Shown piece after piece: positions 47,201 to 58,840 of a DNA stretch of 59,150 nt. Each line of letters opens with the position of its first letter. Position 1 is the first letter of the stretch. The DNA is taken from positions 1 to 59,150 of the forward strand of contig JADHZB010000196.1 in the NCBI GenBank assembly GCA_015657535.1, in the 5' to 3' direction. The translations under genes and the position numbers were made by a program. Source of the DNA: Nephromyces sp. MM_2019 (taxonomy: Eukaryota > Apicomplexa > Aconoidasida > Nephromycida). The notes beneath the pieces are model-generated. The model saw only the letters and a list, made by a program, of their open reading frames with translations. It ran no database searches and was not told the origin of the DNA.

Positions 47201-48609
47201 GCTATCGTCGCTAGCTTCCACCCTGTGGCTTATTTTGGAGCTTTCTGTTTACCCTTTTGGATTACCTTTTTCTCTATGATTCTCTTTATTAACTCCACTA
47301 TGTATCCGCAGGAGTTGAAAAGATGTAAAATTTCTTGTTTTAAATTGCCCGCTTAATCTTTAAATGCTGTTGTCTGCTGCCTTTAACTCCAGGAATCCAC
47401 TAAACCTGAAACAGTTGTTAGTTTTGGAATTTTGTCTGACGAGTGTGAAAACGTAAGTTTCGCGCGTGAAATATCATTTAATTGGGTTGATTTTCCTAGA
47501 TTTAGCTATGTCGTGGGACTCTGCTTATCTCCAGCTTATTCACTCTTTAATGCTGGACAGATTGGTTAATTTTTATTATGGATGAATCAAAAACTTACTG
47601 GGATATTTTTTTGGCTGCTTCAAATCACTGGTTTAGTCCATTATAATGCGAAATTTTGGATTGCTGCTTGTGTGTTTCAATACAAAGTACTAATAGAAGT
47701 CCATTAACCCCTTTTTTGTCGAAATATTTTTAAAAAGGAAACAAATCAAATAAAATTGATTGAAAAAATCATATTTAATCGCAATTTTCTTTGATTTTTA
47801 ATATGAAAGTTTTGATATTTCTTTCCAATTCATTATTGATAGTTGCCTCTGCATCTTTTCTTCCATGCGATGCATCAATTAATATTTTTCCAAGTGTTTA
47901 TAATAGCAAATATTTCTGAAAAGAGAACTCCGTGAAAAAAACAGAAAATGAAAAATCAAGGTAATAATGCGAAAATACTTACGTAATAAAAGCTTCTATA
48001 GACGTTATAGATAAAGAAATTCTTAAAAATATATATAAAATCCTAGGAAGAGTCAAGCAGATGTAATGGATGGAGATCAGGTTGCTCCTAGTGTAGCTAT
48101 TGGTTGATCTTTTTACTAGTTTTGATCTATTTAAATTTAGCATAAAACTGTTAGAACTACATTTAATTTTGCTTTCTGTGCGTAGAATGAAGTTTTTACT
48201 TCTCGTCATTCTTTGCTGCTTTCGTATTAAATATTCATTTAACTTTACTGCATCGCTTTTTTCCACTAGTAAACTCGAGTTTTCGCGCACTGCATGGAGT
48301 TTTTGCTTCTTCCCCAAGGATACATTTCTTTTTTATATGATAAGTATATATTATTACTGAAAATAAATAATAAATATCACTATGTGTAACGATTTTTAAC
48401 TGGCATATGTATTTTTTTTTTCTATTTTGCTTTTGCAAGATCAGTTGAATACTTTTTGTGTGTGTCTTGAGAGAAATTCATTGTATTTGCTCTTGCTTAA
48501 ACCACTTTTTATGCTTGTTTTATTTCGTGGTATTGCTCATTTTTTTGTGTAATTTTGCATGATGCAGGTATTCAGGGATTGGAAAGCGGCAAATATGCCC
48601 CTATATTAA
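41241..48609 (+). CDS. Tandem guanine-deaminase-like protein; second domain lacks active site
   Basis: Nine exons: 41241-41387, 42504-42627, 43868-44058, 44696-44878, 45464-45532, 46326-46481, 46680-about 46766, 47393-47452 and 48568-48609, giving about 352 residues. Domain 1 (residues 1-154) matches the CDA-fold guanine deaminase GuaD and plant guanosine deaminase: GGPFGASIYKG, zinc His64 and catalytic Glu66 in CHAEIECLRLAC, and zinc cysteines in PCPMC (93-97). It should hydrolyse guanine or guanosine to xanthine or xanthosine. Domain 2 (155-352) is a full second copy ending FRDWKAANMPLY, like the GuaD C-terminus. At the ligand positions it has Thr230, Gly232, Ser260 and Glu263, so it cannot bind zinc or catalyse. 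It may act as a structural partner. Exon 7 needs one base beyond its GT donor to keep phase; this is unresolved. An alternative in-frame start lies at 41211. Confidence 0.88.
45826..45862. repeat. CA-rich tract in deaminase intron 5
   Basis: Short ACACAC/GCACAC/GCGCGC tract between exons 5 and 6. No matching TG tract is obvious in the same intron. Confidence 0.7.
46592..46652. repeat. (TTC)n polypyrimidine tract before deaminase exon 7
   Basis: A run of CTT/TTC triplets followed by Ts and Cs ends about 27 bases before the acceptor of exon 7 (46679). It is an unusually long polypyrimidine tract on the transcribed sense strand. A complementary-strand (GAA)n run occurs near 4135. Confidence 0.85.
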
Positions 48610-51600
48610 TAATATCTCACCGGCATGCCGCTATGTCGGTGCCGTTTTTTTCTCTCACAGTTTTAAGCGCTTTATGATGCCCTTTAGATTTCTGCAGCTA
48701 GCCTGGAATTGGAGGAAAACATCGTCATTCCTTTCCTTCACTTTGCATATTTGCATTTAATACGATCCATAAACCCTCCTAAAATTAGAAACTTTAGGGG
48801 TTTTTAGAATAAGTCTAAAGTATATTTAATACCAGTCCGATGTGCGATGAAATTTCAAGACCAGAATTATGTTGGTTGCTTTTTTGGATATTTTTTATCG
48901 AAGCTCAGCAGGTTCCTGCAGCAAGATTTTGTGTTAGAATTTATTATAAAAGGTAAAACGGATTTATTTTCCGTAAGTCTCTGCCAAAATTTAACTCCAG
49001 GATACTTGAGGTTGCTCAAGTTAGTACTCGGGATTTTTTTATCGTAATTTGTTAAAAAAAGTCTTGCCGCACTCGTTGAGGCAACGTCTGTGTGATAATG
49101 CATTTCCGAAGCAACTTTGAAGATGAACTATATCGCGTAGAATTGATGTTGTATAGTTTTTTTGGTGCGCTAATATAACATGAATTTACGTTGAATGCAA
49201 ACGATAGCTTCATCCTAACTTATAGAAAAGAAAGCCGCTATTATGACTCGGTCGAAACGTGAGAATTTTTTTGTTTTTTACGTAATTTTAATCTGTAAGC
49301 TAACCTCACTACTCATCCCATTGCTTTTGGACACATGTGACCTATGCGAATCTCTCATTTAATGCCGCGGGGATTTTTTTAAGTCCAATTTTACTTTTTA
49401 TTTACGAAATGTACGTTATATAAACTGCGTATAGTTGATTTGAAGATGCGAATTTGGTGTGATTTTTCATAGCTTCCGTGTGTGAAGGGTCTCGGCTGCT
49501 TTCCGAAGGATTAGCGAAGCACAGTGTGCGCTTCTTCCCCATGGGACGCGTGGTGGCACATCTTCTAACTAGTTTTGCGGGGTTCTGACGAGTCACTGTG
49601 ATGATTTATTCGCAATAGCAGTGTATAAAGCACTAGTTGTTAGCAGTAGAAATAGGTATATCATAGTTTGTCATGAGGACTGTGAACCGGTATATCCGAA
49701 TCTAGCAGGGGATAATATAGTTTATTTTAACAGCTTCTGAAAGATATACTGCAAGAACATAATTGCACTTCCTTTTGTAAAATAATGCAAAGGGTAAGAG
49801 TATGATGCAGTATCATCCTTCGCGTTGACTGATGGTGTCTGTCATCTATTTAGACGCTAGTAAGCATTGCGCGATTTATTTCTATTTTGTAGACTTATCG
49901 GACGAGAAGTTTACAATTTTTTTACAAGCTAATTTGTCAATATTCTGGAGTAATCTGGAGAATGAATTGCTTAAACTGTTGGAAAAGCAACGATACTGCA
50001 TTCCTCTGTACTTTTATGGATTTCAGAGTTACCGTGTATTCAATTATTTGCTACTATACGTTAATTCTGAACCCATAATAATTTCATTTCTATGCATCAG
50101 AAGAAATTTAATAGCCAAGGAAATTTTTTTTGCCAAGCTGGGAATCTCAACCAGTACTAAATTAAAGCCTGTGTTTATCAGTTCAGAAGCAAAATTTGTT
50201 TGTATACAAGAAGCTGCACATATGTGGAGATCGTGTTTTAACTTCTTCTTTAGAAAGAACATCTTCTTATCGTTGAGAAAATATATTTAAATGCAATCAC
50301 CTCCCATCTTCTTATGAGACACACTGTGGACATTCTTAAATGAAGTGCTGTATCTGTTTCTCTTGAATCTTTGGCATGGGCTGCTTTGTGTTGAGAATCT
50401 TTTTGCCTCAGCAGCATCATGAATTGATAATAGCAAAACGCGGCTGATACGAGAATAAAAGTACAAATTCACCATTCTGCTTTTTCCTTCCTAGAAATCC
50501 CGATACCGGTGTTCATAATTTCTGTCAAAGTTTTCTTTGTAACTTTTTTGTTTATGTATCGTTTACGAGGTTATTTTTTGTTTAGGTTATATACTATTTG
50601 ATGTGCTTATCGACTGCAAAATAAGTTTTTTATAGATTAGCAGAGTTTTATCATATATGTAATGCGTGCTATGCTTAATTCTACGACCCTTTTTTTAGGG
50701 ACTTGCTATTTCAAACCTCGCTAAAGAGCTGGGTTTTGAAACTTTTGTGTGGACTCTTGGATTCACATCAATCGATAAATTATGTAGGGAGGGGAGAGGG
50801 ATAGTCTCTTGCCAAAATTGTGCGATGCATGCATGTTTTATAGTTAATATGCTGAAATTAATGATGCAGAGCCATCAATTTGATGTATGGCATTTCCTCT
50901 TCTTTGGTCAATAAGACTATTAATATTTTCTAATTATATTATTAATCTATTTGCTAGTTTTCACAGTTGGGTCACCTTTCTGCGGTTTCTCAATAAAATT
51001 TCTTTCACGATCATATCGTGAAATCTCTATTCTTTCGCAATACCAGGCTTTTCGGCGGTAGAGGCTTCTCTCAATGTACGCACAATGGGTCCATGCCTAT
51101 TTCTGTGTTAGACTGCTCAAATTAGAGGGTGCATAAACTTAAAGCCGTAGACGTAACACTAAATTTGTTAGCTAATTCAATTCATTTGAGTGGCTGGGTG
51201 TTTGTTTCTTCATGAAAATCTTAAAGTTGTACCGAGCACGGGCGAAGTGGCTTTTATTTCTACATATGTCAATATTCGTCCGCAATTCATGATAGTACGT
51301 AAAACTGAGGCAGAATTGGCTCAGCCAGATGCTAAGTAACGGTATTACGTATGATAGAAAAGTTCTATTCGAAAGCCAAGAAGATCTCCTGGGTGAATAG
51401 CAAGTAGAGCAAAACGCCTGGAAGCTTGTCAGTCCTGGTGAAGCTAGTCTGGTATAGAATATGCTCTATCAGTAACACTGTGAAGCACCGGAAAACGCAA
51501 TAGTCTTCTAAGAAATAATTTTACCCACCGAACTCATGCTATGGTTTCCGGTTTAAACTGCTTTGTAACATACTTGCAAATTCCAAATTCCAAATTCCGG

Positions 51601-53954
51601 CAGCATTGCGTTGTCACTAGAACCTGGAAGAGTGCCAGTATCTATGCACTTTTCCCTACGCATCGGGAATGCAGGATCCCGAATTTGGGGATATTTTTCT
51701 GAAAAATAGCGTCAGCCTGAGTTTTCCCATGGTGTGGCGATAAACGCAGGGCAATCAAGCAGGACTCCGATATTCTTATTGTTGCAGCAAAAAATTTGCT
51801 AGCCCAGGACAAGTTAGCCTGATTTACAGTCATTACTAAGCGCTGCATCGTTTTCTTCGAAAGGACTTCAAAAGTATAAAACTAGCATCTTTTAGCTGGA
51901 GCAGGCAGGATTCATGAGTTTGGTACCCATTCATAACCCTCGCGAAGCTGTACGGCAAATGGTACAAAGGTTGTCAATGACATGGTGTACAGGCTATTTG
52001 TGGAAGCAGCGAAGTCGAGACGCTACAAGGGTTCAGCCGGGCCAAAGCCTCAGGCCTTTGCTATTTTACAGGACCTTTTTCCTGGCCTTAAAAGAAAATA
52101 AACTTTCCTACAATATGCATATTTCTGCTGAGAACCAGGCCTGTACCATGCCCCCCCGAGAGTTGAATAGGTTGCATAGCTTAGCAAATGCATCTGAAAA
52201 TTCAAAGCGACTTCCACTTAATAGAAAGTGAAGCAAAACATCAAAAAAGTTGCCCCCATTGTGTGTGAGGTGCGCGATTTGAGAAAAGCTAAACTGACAG
52301 AGTATTCCCGCTTTGACTCTCGTTGAGGCAACTCAGGCTTGAAAAAGAAGCTGTGAGAAGCACTTTGTGCTTGATTCGTTAATATGAGGATGCTGAAAGC
52401 AGCCGTGATCATACTGCTTGTTTGCATGATAAAGCAGACGGCGAGTATACGAATCTATAGGCTAGAGCAGTGAGGTCGATTAAGAGGATATCTAAAGCAT
52501 GAATGATTTGAAAAGCGCAACATTTGATTGAGCTTGCAGGCCTAGCAAGAAACTTTCTTGCATTCCTCAATAAGTTTGAATACAATCTTATAAGATATTT
52601 TTTGAGCAAGCGGGATATTTCGTGCTCAGTTCTATCGGTAAACCCATACAAACTTTCAAATAATAAAGTATAAACCCTTCCTTGTTCTCAGCGGTTTAGC
52701 AGGATAAAACGGAATTTTTTGACGGCGCCCGCTCATGAATGTATAAGCCGCAATCTTATTTTATAAAAATCATATTAGTCACAATAAATGGGTAAGGGAG
52801 ATTAATAATAATTCAATGCTAAATTGCTGTAACTCGCACGCAAAAATACTGCAGAACGGAGCTGGAAAACTCACAATGTCTCATACATGCATAAGGGTTA
52901 GTAGGCGAAGGAGAAACGAGAAAATTGAAGGAGGGGTAGAAGCGGTCGTGCTATGGCCTTCAAGAGGCTGTTGGGAACACCGGAAGGGAGGGGTTTCTCC
53001 GCATGAGGGCGGTAAATTTTTTGTTACTCCTTTATTCTAGGATTTACACGTTTGTGCGCTGGCTCATGTAATACTGCTTGCTTAACCTAATCCCAAAAAA
53101 GTTACACATCCTTATACACATTGATGCTCATTTAATCATTTTTATAAGTTAAAGAAAACTATCATCCCTTGGGATTAATCATTTGGTGAGTTATCCGTGG
53201 CAATAGTTCATTAAATACAAACGTTTTATTTACATACTTTAACGGTAACTAGTATGATGAAATGCATATAAAATCTATTTTTAGCAGTAGAATAGCGGCA
53301 GAAACGACAAAAAAATAGGCATAACGAGAAATTTCCAAAGAAGTTCTTCCAAAACGACAAAAAATCAAGCCTAATAGTAAAGCTTCTAAGTAATAACCAG
53401 GAGGAAGAAGTGTCCAGTTACCTGCCTCGCCTGCAAACAATTGCAATTCTATGAGATTAAAATAACTCAGCTAATATTTCTCAGATACTAGTTTTGTAAA
53501 ATGAAGCAATAAACAGCTGCAGCAGATACGAAATCAATCAGCAGCTCTGGCTAGCGTGGCAAGCGAAATGCAACTACTTTAAAACCAAAAATCACAAGAG
53601 GATTTTAACGTAAAATAATCACTTTTTCTAAGGAAAATCCGCCCTAAACGCTTCACACTAGCCCAAGCTTACCCTTTCTTCTTTTTTTTTCCACTCGCAA
53701 AATTAGCAACAAAGATGTCTGCACGCAAAAAAAAGTTGAGGGGAGAAACTTTGTGTCAAGAAATTCTGCAAAATGAAAGAACGTAACACACTAACACACA
53801 GTTGTATAAAGTATGCATATCCATTAAACTAGAGCGTTCATAAAACTCTATGCGATTCGCATAGAAAGCTGACAAAGGGGCACAGTACTAGCAATTGGCC
53901 AGGCTTAATATGAACCGCGTTAACGCCAAACTGAAGAAGATTTTATACAATTTT
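48610..53954. other. Long region without a supported gene
   Basis: After the deaminase stop, the sequence is AT-rich to about 50.7 kb and then of mixed composition to about 53.1 kb, where the + strand becomes A-rich again. Open frames at 51914-52231 and 52816-53040 (+) have no motifs or splice context. No transposon ends, RNA genes or long repeats were recognised. Confidence 0.45.
49832..50290 (+). CDS. Open frame of 152 codons, doubtful gene
   Basis: The longest continuous frame in this stretch (ATG to TAA). The peptide is rich in Phe, Ile, Leu, Tyr and Lys, as expected from AT-rich DNA read by chance. It also has less biased parts such as FISSEAKFVCIQEAAHMWRS. There is no signal peptide or motif I know. 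Confidence 0.25.
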   Translation: MVSVIYLDASKHCAIYFYFVDLSDEKFTIFLQANLSIFWSNLENELLKLLEKQRYCIPLYFYGFQSYRVFNYLLLYVNSEPIIISFLCIRRNLIAKEIFFAKLGISTSTKLKPVFISSEAKFVCIQEAAHMWRSCFNFFFRKNIFLSLRKYI

Positions 53955-54044
53955 ACAGCATATGCTTCCATGACAGCATATGCCTGCCTAACAGCATATA
54001 CCTGCATTACAGCATGTGCCTGCTCTACAGAACAACCCTGCCTG
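53955..54044. repeat. 18-bp tandem repeat, five copies
   Basis: Units start exactly at 53955, 53973, 53991, 54009 and 54027, with consensus ACAGCATATGCCTGCYTA. The middle units are the best preserved and the last is degraded. It lies about 600 bases beyond the inferred stop of the minus-strand gene ending at 54627. Confidence 0.9.
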
Positions 54045-54626
54045 TAAATACTCGGCATTTAAAACACTACTTCCCAGCACACATTAGATCATAACCTATC
54101 TACTAAGAATACCTCTTGCGACAAAATCTCCAAAAATCATCAAATTGCACACACAATAATGATAATAAAATACCAACAAATTTACATTTATTATCACCAT
54201 AATTGCAAGGTCATGATAGAACTAGTTTTTGGTTAGAAAAAAATATAAGCAGTGATAATGATAATGTACACGAAGAAAAATCACTCGCTTTTTCTATCAC
54301 ATACACACACAGATGCAACCAGCATTTTTTTCCTGTATAAAATCTCAAAGTGATACTCCATCTTCTTCACAGACTAAACTTTCTAAACTAATAGATTCTC
54401 CAGCACTTTTTAAGGCCAACAAAAATTTTTTGGAGAATTCGCAAATGATTTAAACAAAATATGCATATCATCTATGCAAAGTTGAAGATATATGGACAGA
54501 ATATATTTTAGAGCTAAGGCATCCATCGTTTTAACAGCATGTAAATTAGTAACACACTTTGTAATCCCTGAGCATTATACAGATTTTCGCACATATTGCG
54601 AAAAAAAAGGTCGTTTTTTGGGTATT

Positions 54627-57600
54627 TTAGACGAAAATAAGCTCAAGAGGAAGAAATGTAGATGAATAATGATGAATAAATGAGCGGAGATTATTCCAGT
54701 CACTGTTAAACTCCATCTAGCAATGATAAAAAAAAAATAACGGATGTATATACAACGAGGCTAATAGGACCTGGTGATGGGGTAATTCAACATAATTCGC
54801 TAAAATATCGAAATCTTCGGCTAAAAATCTATGCAGCATCAGAAATTTCAAGAGTATAAAAAGCAGGAAAATGCAGTAAATCAACGGAAAACGCAGAATC
54901 TCGTGAAATTCATCTTCAATACAGAAAATATGGCCAAAACTTACTATTATCGGGAGTGGTTGAGGCAATAGGATCTACTGCTGAGCCAAAGCTGGAAATC
55001 AAAGACTCATAAGACGGGGCCTTACTTCCAGATCCTCCCTCAGGCTCATTCGAGATTGATAATGCCTCGCTTAGCTTTGCATGTGCCTCATCCTTCCCTG
55101 AGTAGGTACAAAAGAGATGTTTTATAGGGAGCTAGAGGATAAAATTTAGATGAAAAAAGCAAAATTCACGCACACAAAAATATAAATGTCTGTGTGTGTG
55201 TCTTGTTTTCTCTTGCGTATATCCCTCTTTCAGGGTCGCAGGAAATGCAGCCTTTGCGAAAAAAAAATAACTTCTATTAAATGAAATGTGCTTTTTAAAG
55301 AAGCAGTCGTATATTATCGAATAAAACACACATTAAATTAATTGTACTAAATCCTTCTTATATACCTTTAAAAGCATCAAAAATCAGGTTTTTTTCAAAC
55401 AGCTAGTCATAGCGTACATTCATCAATTGAAAAGTATTCAAGAGAGAAGAAGAGAGGAAAAAAACCATGCAGAAAATCGTCTTTTACAAGGTCGCAGCAT
55501 CACGCTCAAAACGGCAAAATTGCTCAGTGCAAAAACTTCGCAAAATCACATAAACAAGCCAAGCTGATGCAACTTAAACGCACAGTATACTCATTAAGCC
55601 AAACACACATAAAATCTTCCTCCTCTTCCCATTCATGAAAGTTGGCAAAGTATCTCACTCCCAAGAGAGTTACTCTCAAAAATATATGAATCTTCTTCCA
55701 GAAACTACAGATTTATCCAACGCTTAAACTCGAAAGGCTTACATTCCTTAGGCTAAAACCAAGAGCATAACTTGCAAACACGCCAAACTTAAATTTTATA
55801 ATATAAAAAGTGAGATTTTTACTCAATCTGGCTATAGATATCTTCAATTCTTCTCTATACTTTTATGACTTTATCCCGAATCGCATTAAGTTCGCTTGAA
55901 AAAATGGGCGAAATTTCGCTCGCACACACTAAAATATACTCTTTAATACGCATTTTTTCTGCTGCTTTTGTGTGTGTTCACACTATAAATAACAGTGTTT
56001 TACGCATAAAACGCTGCAAGTCTGAAAAAAACGAAACTTCTTCCCACCACACACGTATTTTCACTCAAAAACCTACATTTTGCAGTAGGAGAAACTTCAA
56101 TTTTTTGTGCTTGAATTCCTCCAGACAAAGAGGATCCCGAAGCAGAAAAAATCATAGAAGAAGAAGAAGAAGAAGTAGAAGATGAAATAATACCGCTAGA
56201 ACCAAAGAGGCTTGAATATTTTGAAGCAGTTTCATTACTTGCAGGCTCTTTCAGTTTAGCTCTCGAAGTAGATTGTAAATTGAGTGAATCAGGCAGATCC
56301 TTATATAGCGCAGGCGCGATGTTTAGACTACGTGGAAGCGCTAATAAAGCTGAACTTGAAGGCATCAAACTTTTATCAGCTGCTGCTGCTGTTGCTGATT
56401 TCGAAGAAATTGATGAAATCGCTGAGGGAAGCTGCTTTTCTTGTTTAAATGAGCACGCCTTTAACTCATTATCTTCCTCTGTGTGTGTATGTGTGTATGT
56501 GTGTGTGTGTGTGTGTGTTAGAATTAGTATGGAGATTCGGGGAAGCAAGAGCATATACATGCGACGCGCAAAAACAAAGAGAGAATAGCGAAAAAAACCG
56601 CGCATAAATGTGAAATTTATACAGTAAAAATCATGAAGATGGAGTTGAATACAGACAGCAGTAAAATGTGCGGGGCGTTTTTCCGAGAAATCTGATGAGA
56701 ATGCAACGAGAAGCAGAAATATCATTAATTTTCTGGAGTTTTATGGTAAAGAGATGGAAATGGGTGTGATATACTAGAAAAAAGCTGTGGTTATGCATGA
56801 TCATTGGTACTCGCCCAAAAACAGCACTGATTGCATAAAGAGTTCTTTATCGAAAGCCAGTGACACGGATACATTCTCCAGGGATTACGAAAAAACCAAG
56901 ATTTTCGCGAATAAAGAGGTGTGTGTGCGTGTAGACAGTCACACACCTGTAGGTCGAAACAAAATCAGATAAGATAAAATCTCTAAAAGAAGAGCAGCAA
57001 GTACTAAGCAAATCCATTATAACACACACTCTTTGCTCTTCTTGAAAAAACTACACAACCATTACATTCTTACCAAGAATCATTTGTTGATGAATATTTC
57101 GCAAGTTAAAGTTTAAAAATGATGAAAACACACACACTTTAAGAAGAGGAATTCATCTTCTAATTTTTTCCAAAAAGTGTGAATTTATGACTCTTTAAAG
57201 GGAAGCTAAAGAGGAGCCTCTATATAATCTACAAATTTTGTGTGCGCGATACTTGAAGTATAGCAAATTTTAATATTCGTGGCTTTTTAAAGGGCTAAAA
57301 ATGCTACAAAAGGAAGCAGGTGGAAGCTATAAAATGCCTCACAGTAAGAGAAGTATGAGATTTTATCAAAACAGTCTACATTGAAGGGTTTTAAGCAATA
57401 CCTCACACTTACACACATCTATATATATGCAGTACCAAACACACACCAGACTCTCAACCAAGTTACTCCTGCCGTGGACATTATGCACACACACTAAGCA
57501 CTTCCCATAAATAGCAGTGCCTGGCAGGTCAAGAAAAAACACCTGCATAAGCATATACAGCAAAACATATATACGATAAGTAATACAAACACACAAAAAG

Positions 57601-57723
57601 AGACACACACACCAACCCACACACAAACACGTACCAACCCACACACACACACACACACGTACACACACACACACACACACGTACCAACCCACACACACAC
57701 ACGTACCAACCCACACACACACA

Positions 57724-57778
<55 letters not shown>

Positions 57779-58666
57779 ACCAACCCACACACACACACAC
57801 ACTCCTACTCTCTTTCCTAGCAGCTTCATTCTTCTCCCTCAACTCGCGAGTTTCCTCTATAGTCAAAGAACGCCCAGAAAGCGCATCCATCAAATTTTCA
57901 TCAAAACATCTCTCTGCTGGTGTAACAGCAGTAGCACCTAGGGTTTTTCTCAAAGAATGCAGTCGACTTAACGAAGAAGAGGAAGCTGATGGCGGAGGTT
58001 TGATGTCTTCACCAGCTCCACCACACACACCACTGCCAGCAGCATGCAACTGGCGATTTCCTCTCATTTGCAGGATAGAGCTCTTATTCTGCACCCTTTT
58101 CCTCAAGTTATCCATCCAAGTCGTAGTGATGTTATGTTGCACTTTTAGCACATTTCCGTCGAGATTTTTCAGCCTTTTGAAGGCATTCATCCTGTGGATA
58201 TCTAAATCAGCTTGAGAGCTCGAAGAGGGAGAAAACGTCGAAGAATCAGCCTCCAACTTTCTCTTGACGCTTCCAGTCCGCACACCGACTTGAAGGTGCT
58301 CAAGGCTGAGTGGGGGGCCACTCAAATTAGAGCGCCTGAAATAGGACTTGTCGAGCTGAATCGTTCGAAGTGGTGTGCGAATTGCTTGCAAATCAGTTTT
58401 GGAGAGGAAATTTTGGGGAGTAAGAATTGGCTGTTGATGATGCAGCAGTGGAGAAGTGTGTGGCTGCACACCGACTGTAGGGTGTGTGTCGCCGCTTTGA
58501 GTGGGTGGAGAAGTCTTTGGTGTAGCAACAAACGATAGCTTGCTGGGAAAAGCGTGCTCGAGCTGAGTGTCGTTGCGGCCAGCATCTTCTTTTCCAGTGA
58601 AGAAAGCAGTCGGTTGGGCATTGAGTTCCTTCACTGGTGGAAACGCATACTTCAGCACGGAGTTAT
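54627..58666 (-). CDS. Ser-rich protein of unknown function, at least 516 aa, 5' end outside the model
   Basis: Exons in sense order: 58666-57809, 56478-56077, 55097-54945, 54820-54771 and 54716-54627. The junctions agree in phase and end in TAA; the last intron is only 54 bases. The first exon shown starts after an acceptor with two bases of a split codon, and its early part has no in-frame ATG, so at least one exon lies further right, probably beyond the window. I do not recognise the protein. Exon 1 is Ser/Pro/Thr-rich with basic patches ([20 protein letters not shown]) and an acidic helix ([19 protein letters not shown]). Exon 2 has poly-Ala, poly-Ser and SSLFGSSG, faintly like nucleoporin FG sequence, but one FG motif is not enough for that call. 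Exon 4 is short and was chosen by phase and splice sites. No signal peptide or membrane segment is visible. Confidence 0.65.
56479..56518. repeat. (TG)n tract abutting an acceptor; (CA)n on the sense strand
   Basis: On the sense (minus) strand this is a CA/TA-CA tract of about 40 bases that runs directly into the acceptor AG at 56479-56480, taking the place of a polypyrimidine tract. Confidence 0.9.
57601..57804. repeat. (CA)n compound repeat beside a donor; (GU)n on the sense strand
   Basis: CA runs of varied length are separated by CGTACCAACCCACA, which recurs about five times. It ends four bases from the donor at 57808, so the sense-strand intron starts GTAGGAG and passes straight into (TG)n. 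Confidence 0.92.
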
Positions 58667-58840
58667 CTGCTTATTTTGGGGTGGAACAAGTGAAGGAGGG
58701 AAATTTTGCTTCATGGAAAAGGATACAATGGGGAGGATGGGCTAAGAGGGGAAGCTATAACAAGTTAGCACACACACACACACACACACATGGACTGCAA
58801 TAATATCAATTTTTCGTGGCTTTCGAGTGAAATAATCTGA
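58667..58840. other. Probable intron upstream of the 58666 exon
   Basis: Sense-strand (minus) sequence is pyrimidine-rich just before the acceptor at 58667 (CTTCCCTCCTTCACTTGTTC). A short (CA)n run at about 58769-58790 reads (TG)n on the sense strand. No exon was recognised. Confidence 0.4.

Noticed and set aside
53429..53437. A 9-base microexon continuing the right-hand gene after 54945
   Set aside because: The phases would fit, but exons 54771-54820 and 54627-54716 fit as well with short introns, good acceptors and a stop codon, so the microexon is unnecessary.
55865..56185. A 106-codon + strand ORF with a poly-Arg tail
   Set aside because: The Arg run is the antisense of the poly-Ser stretch in the minus-strand exon 56077-56478.
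57366..57808. Val-Cys-rich continuation of the right-hand gene past 57809
   Set aside because: It is the (TG)n part of an intron; the donor GTAGGAG at 57808 and in-phase joining to 56478 explain the end of the exon better.
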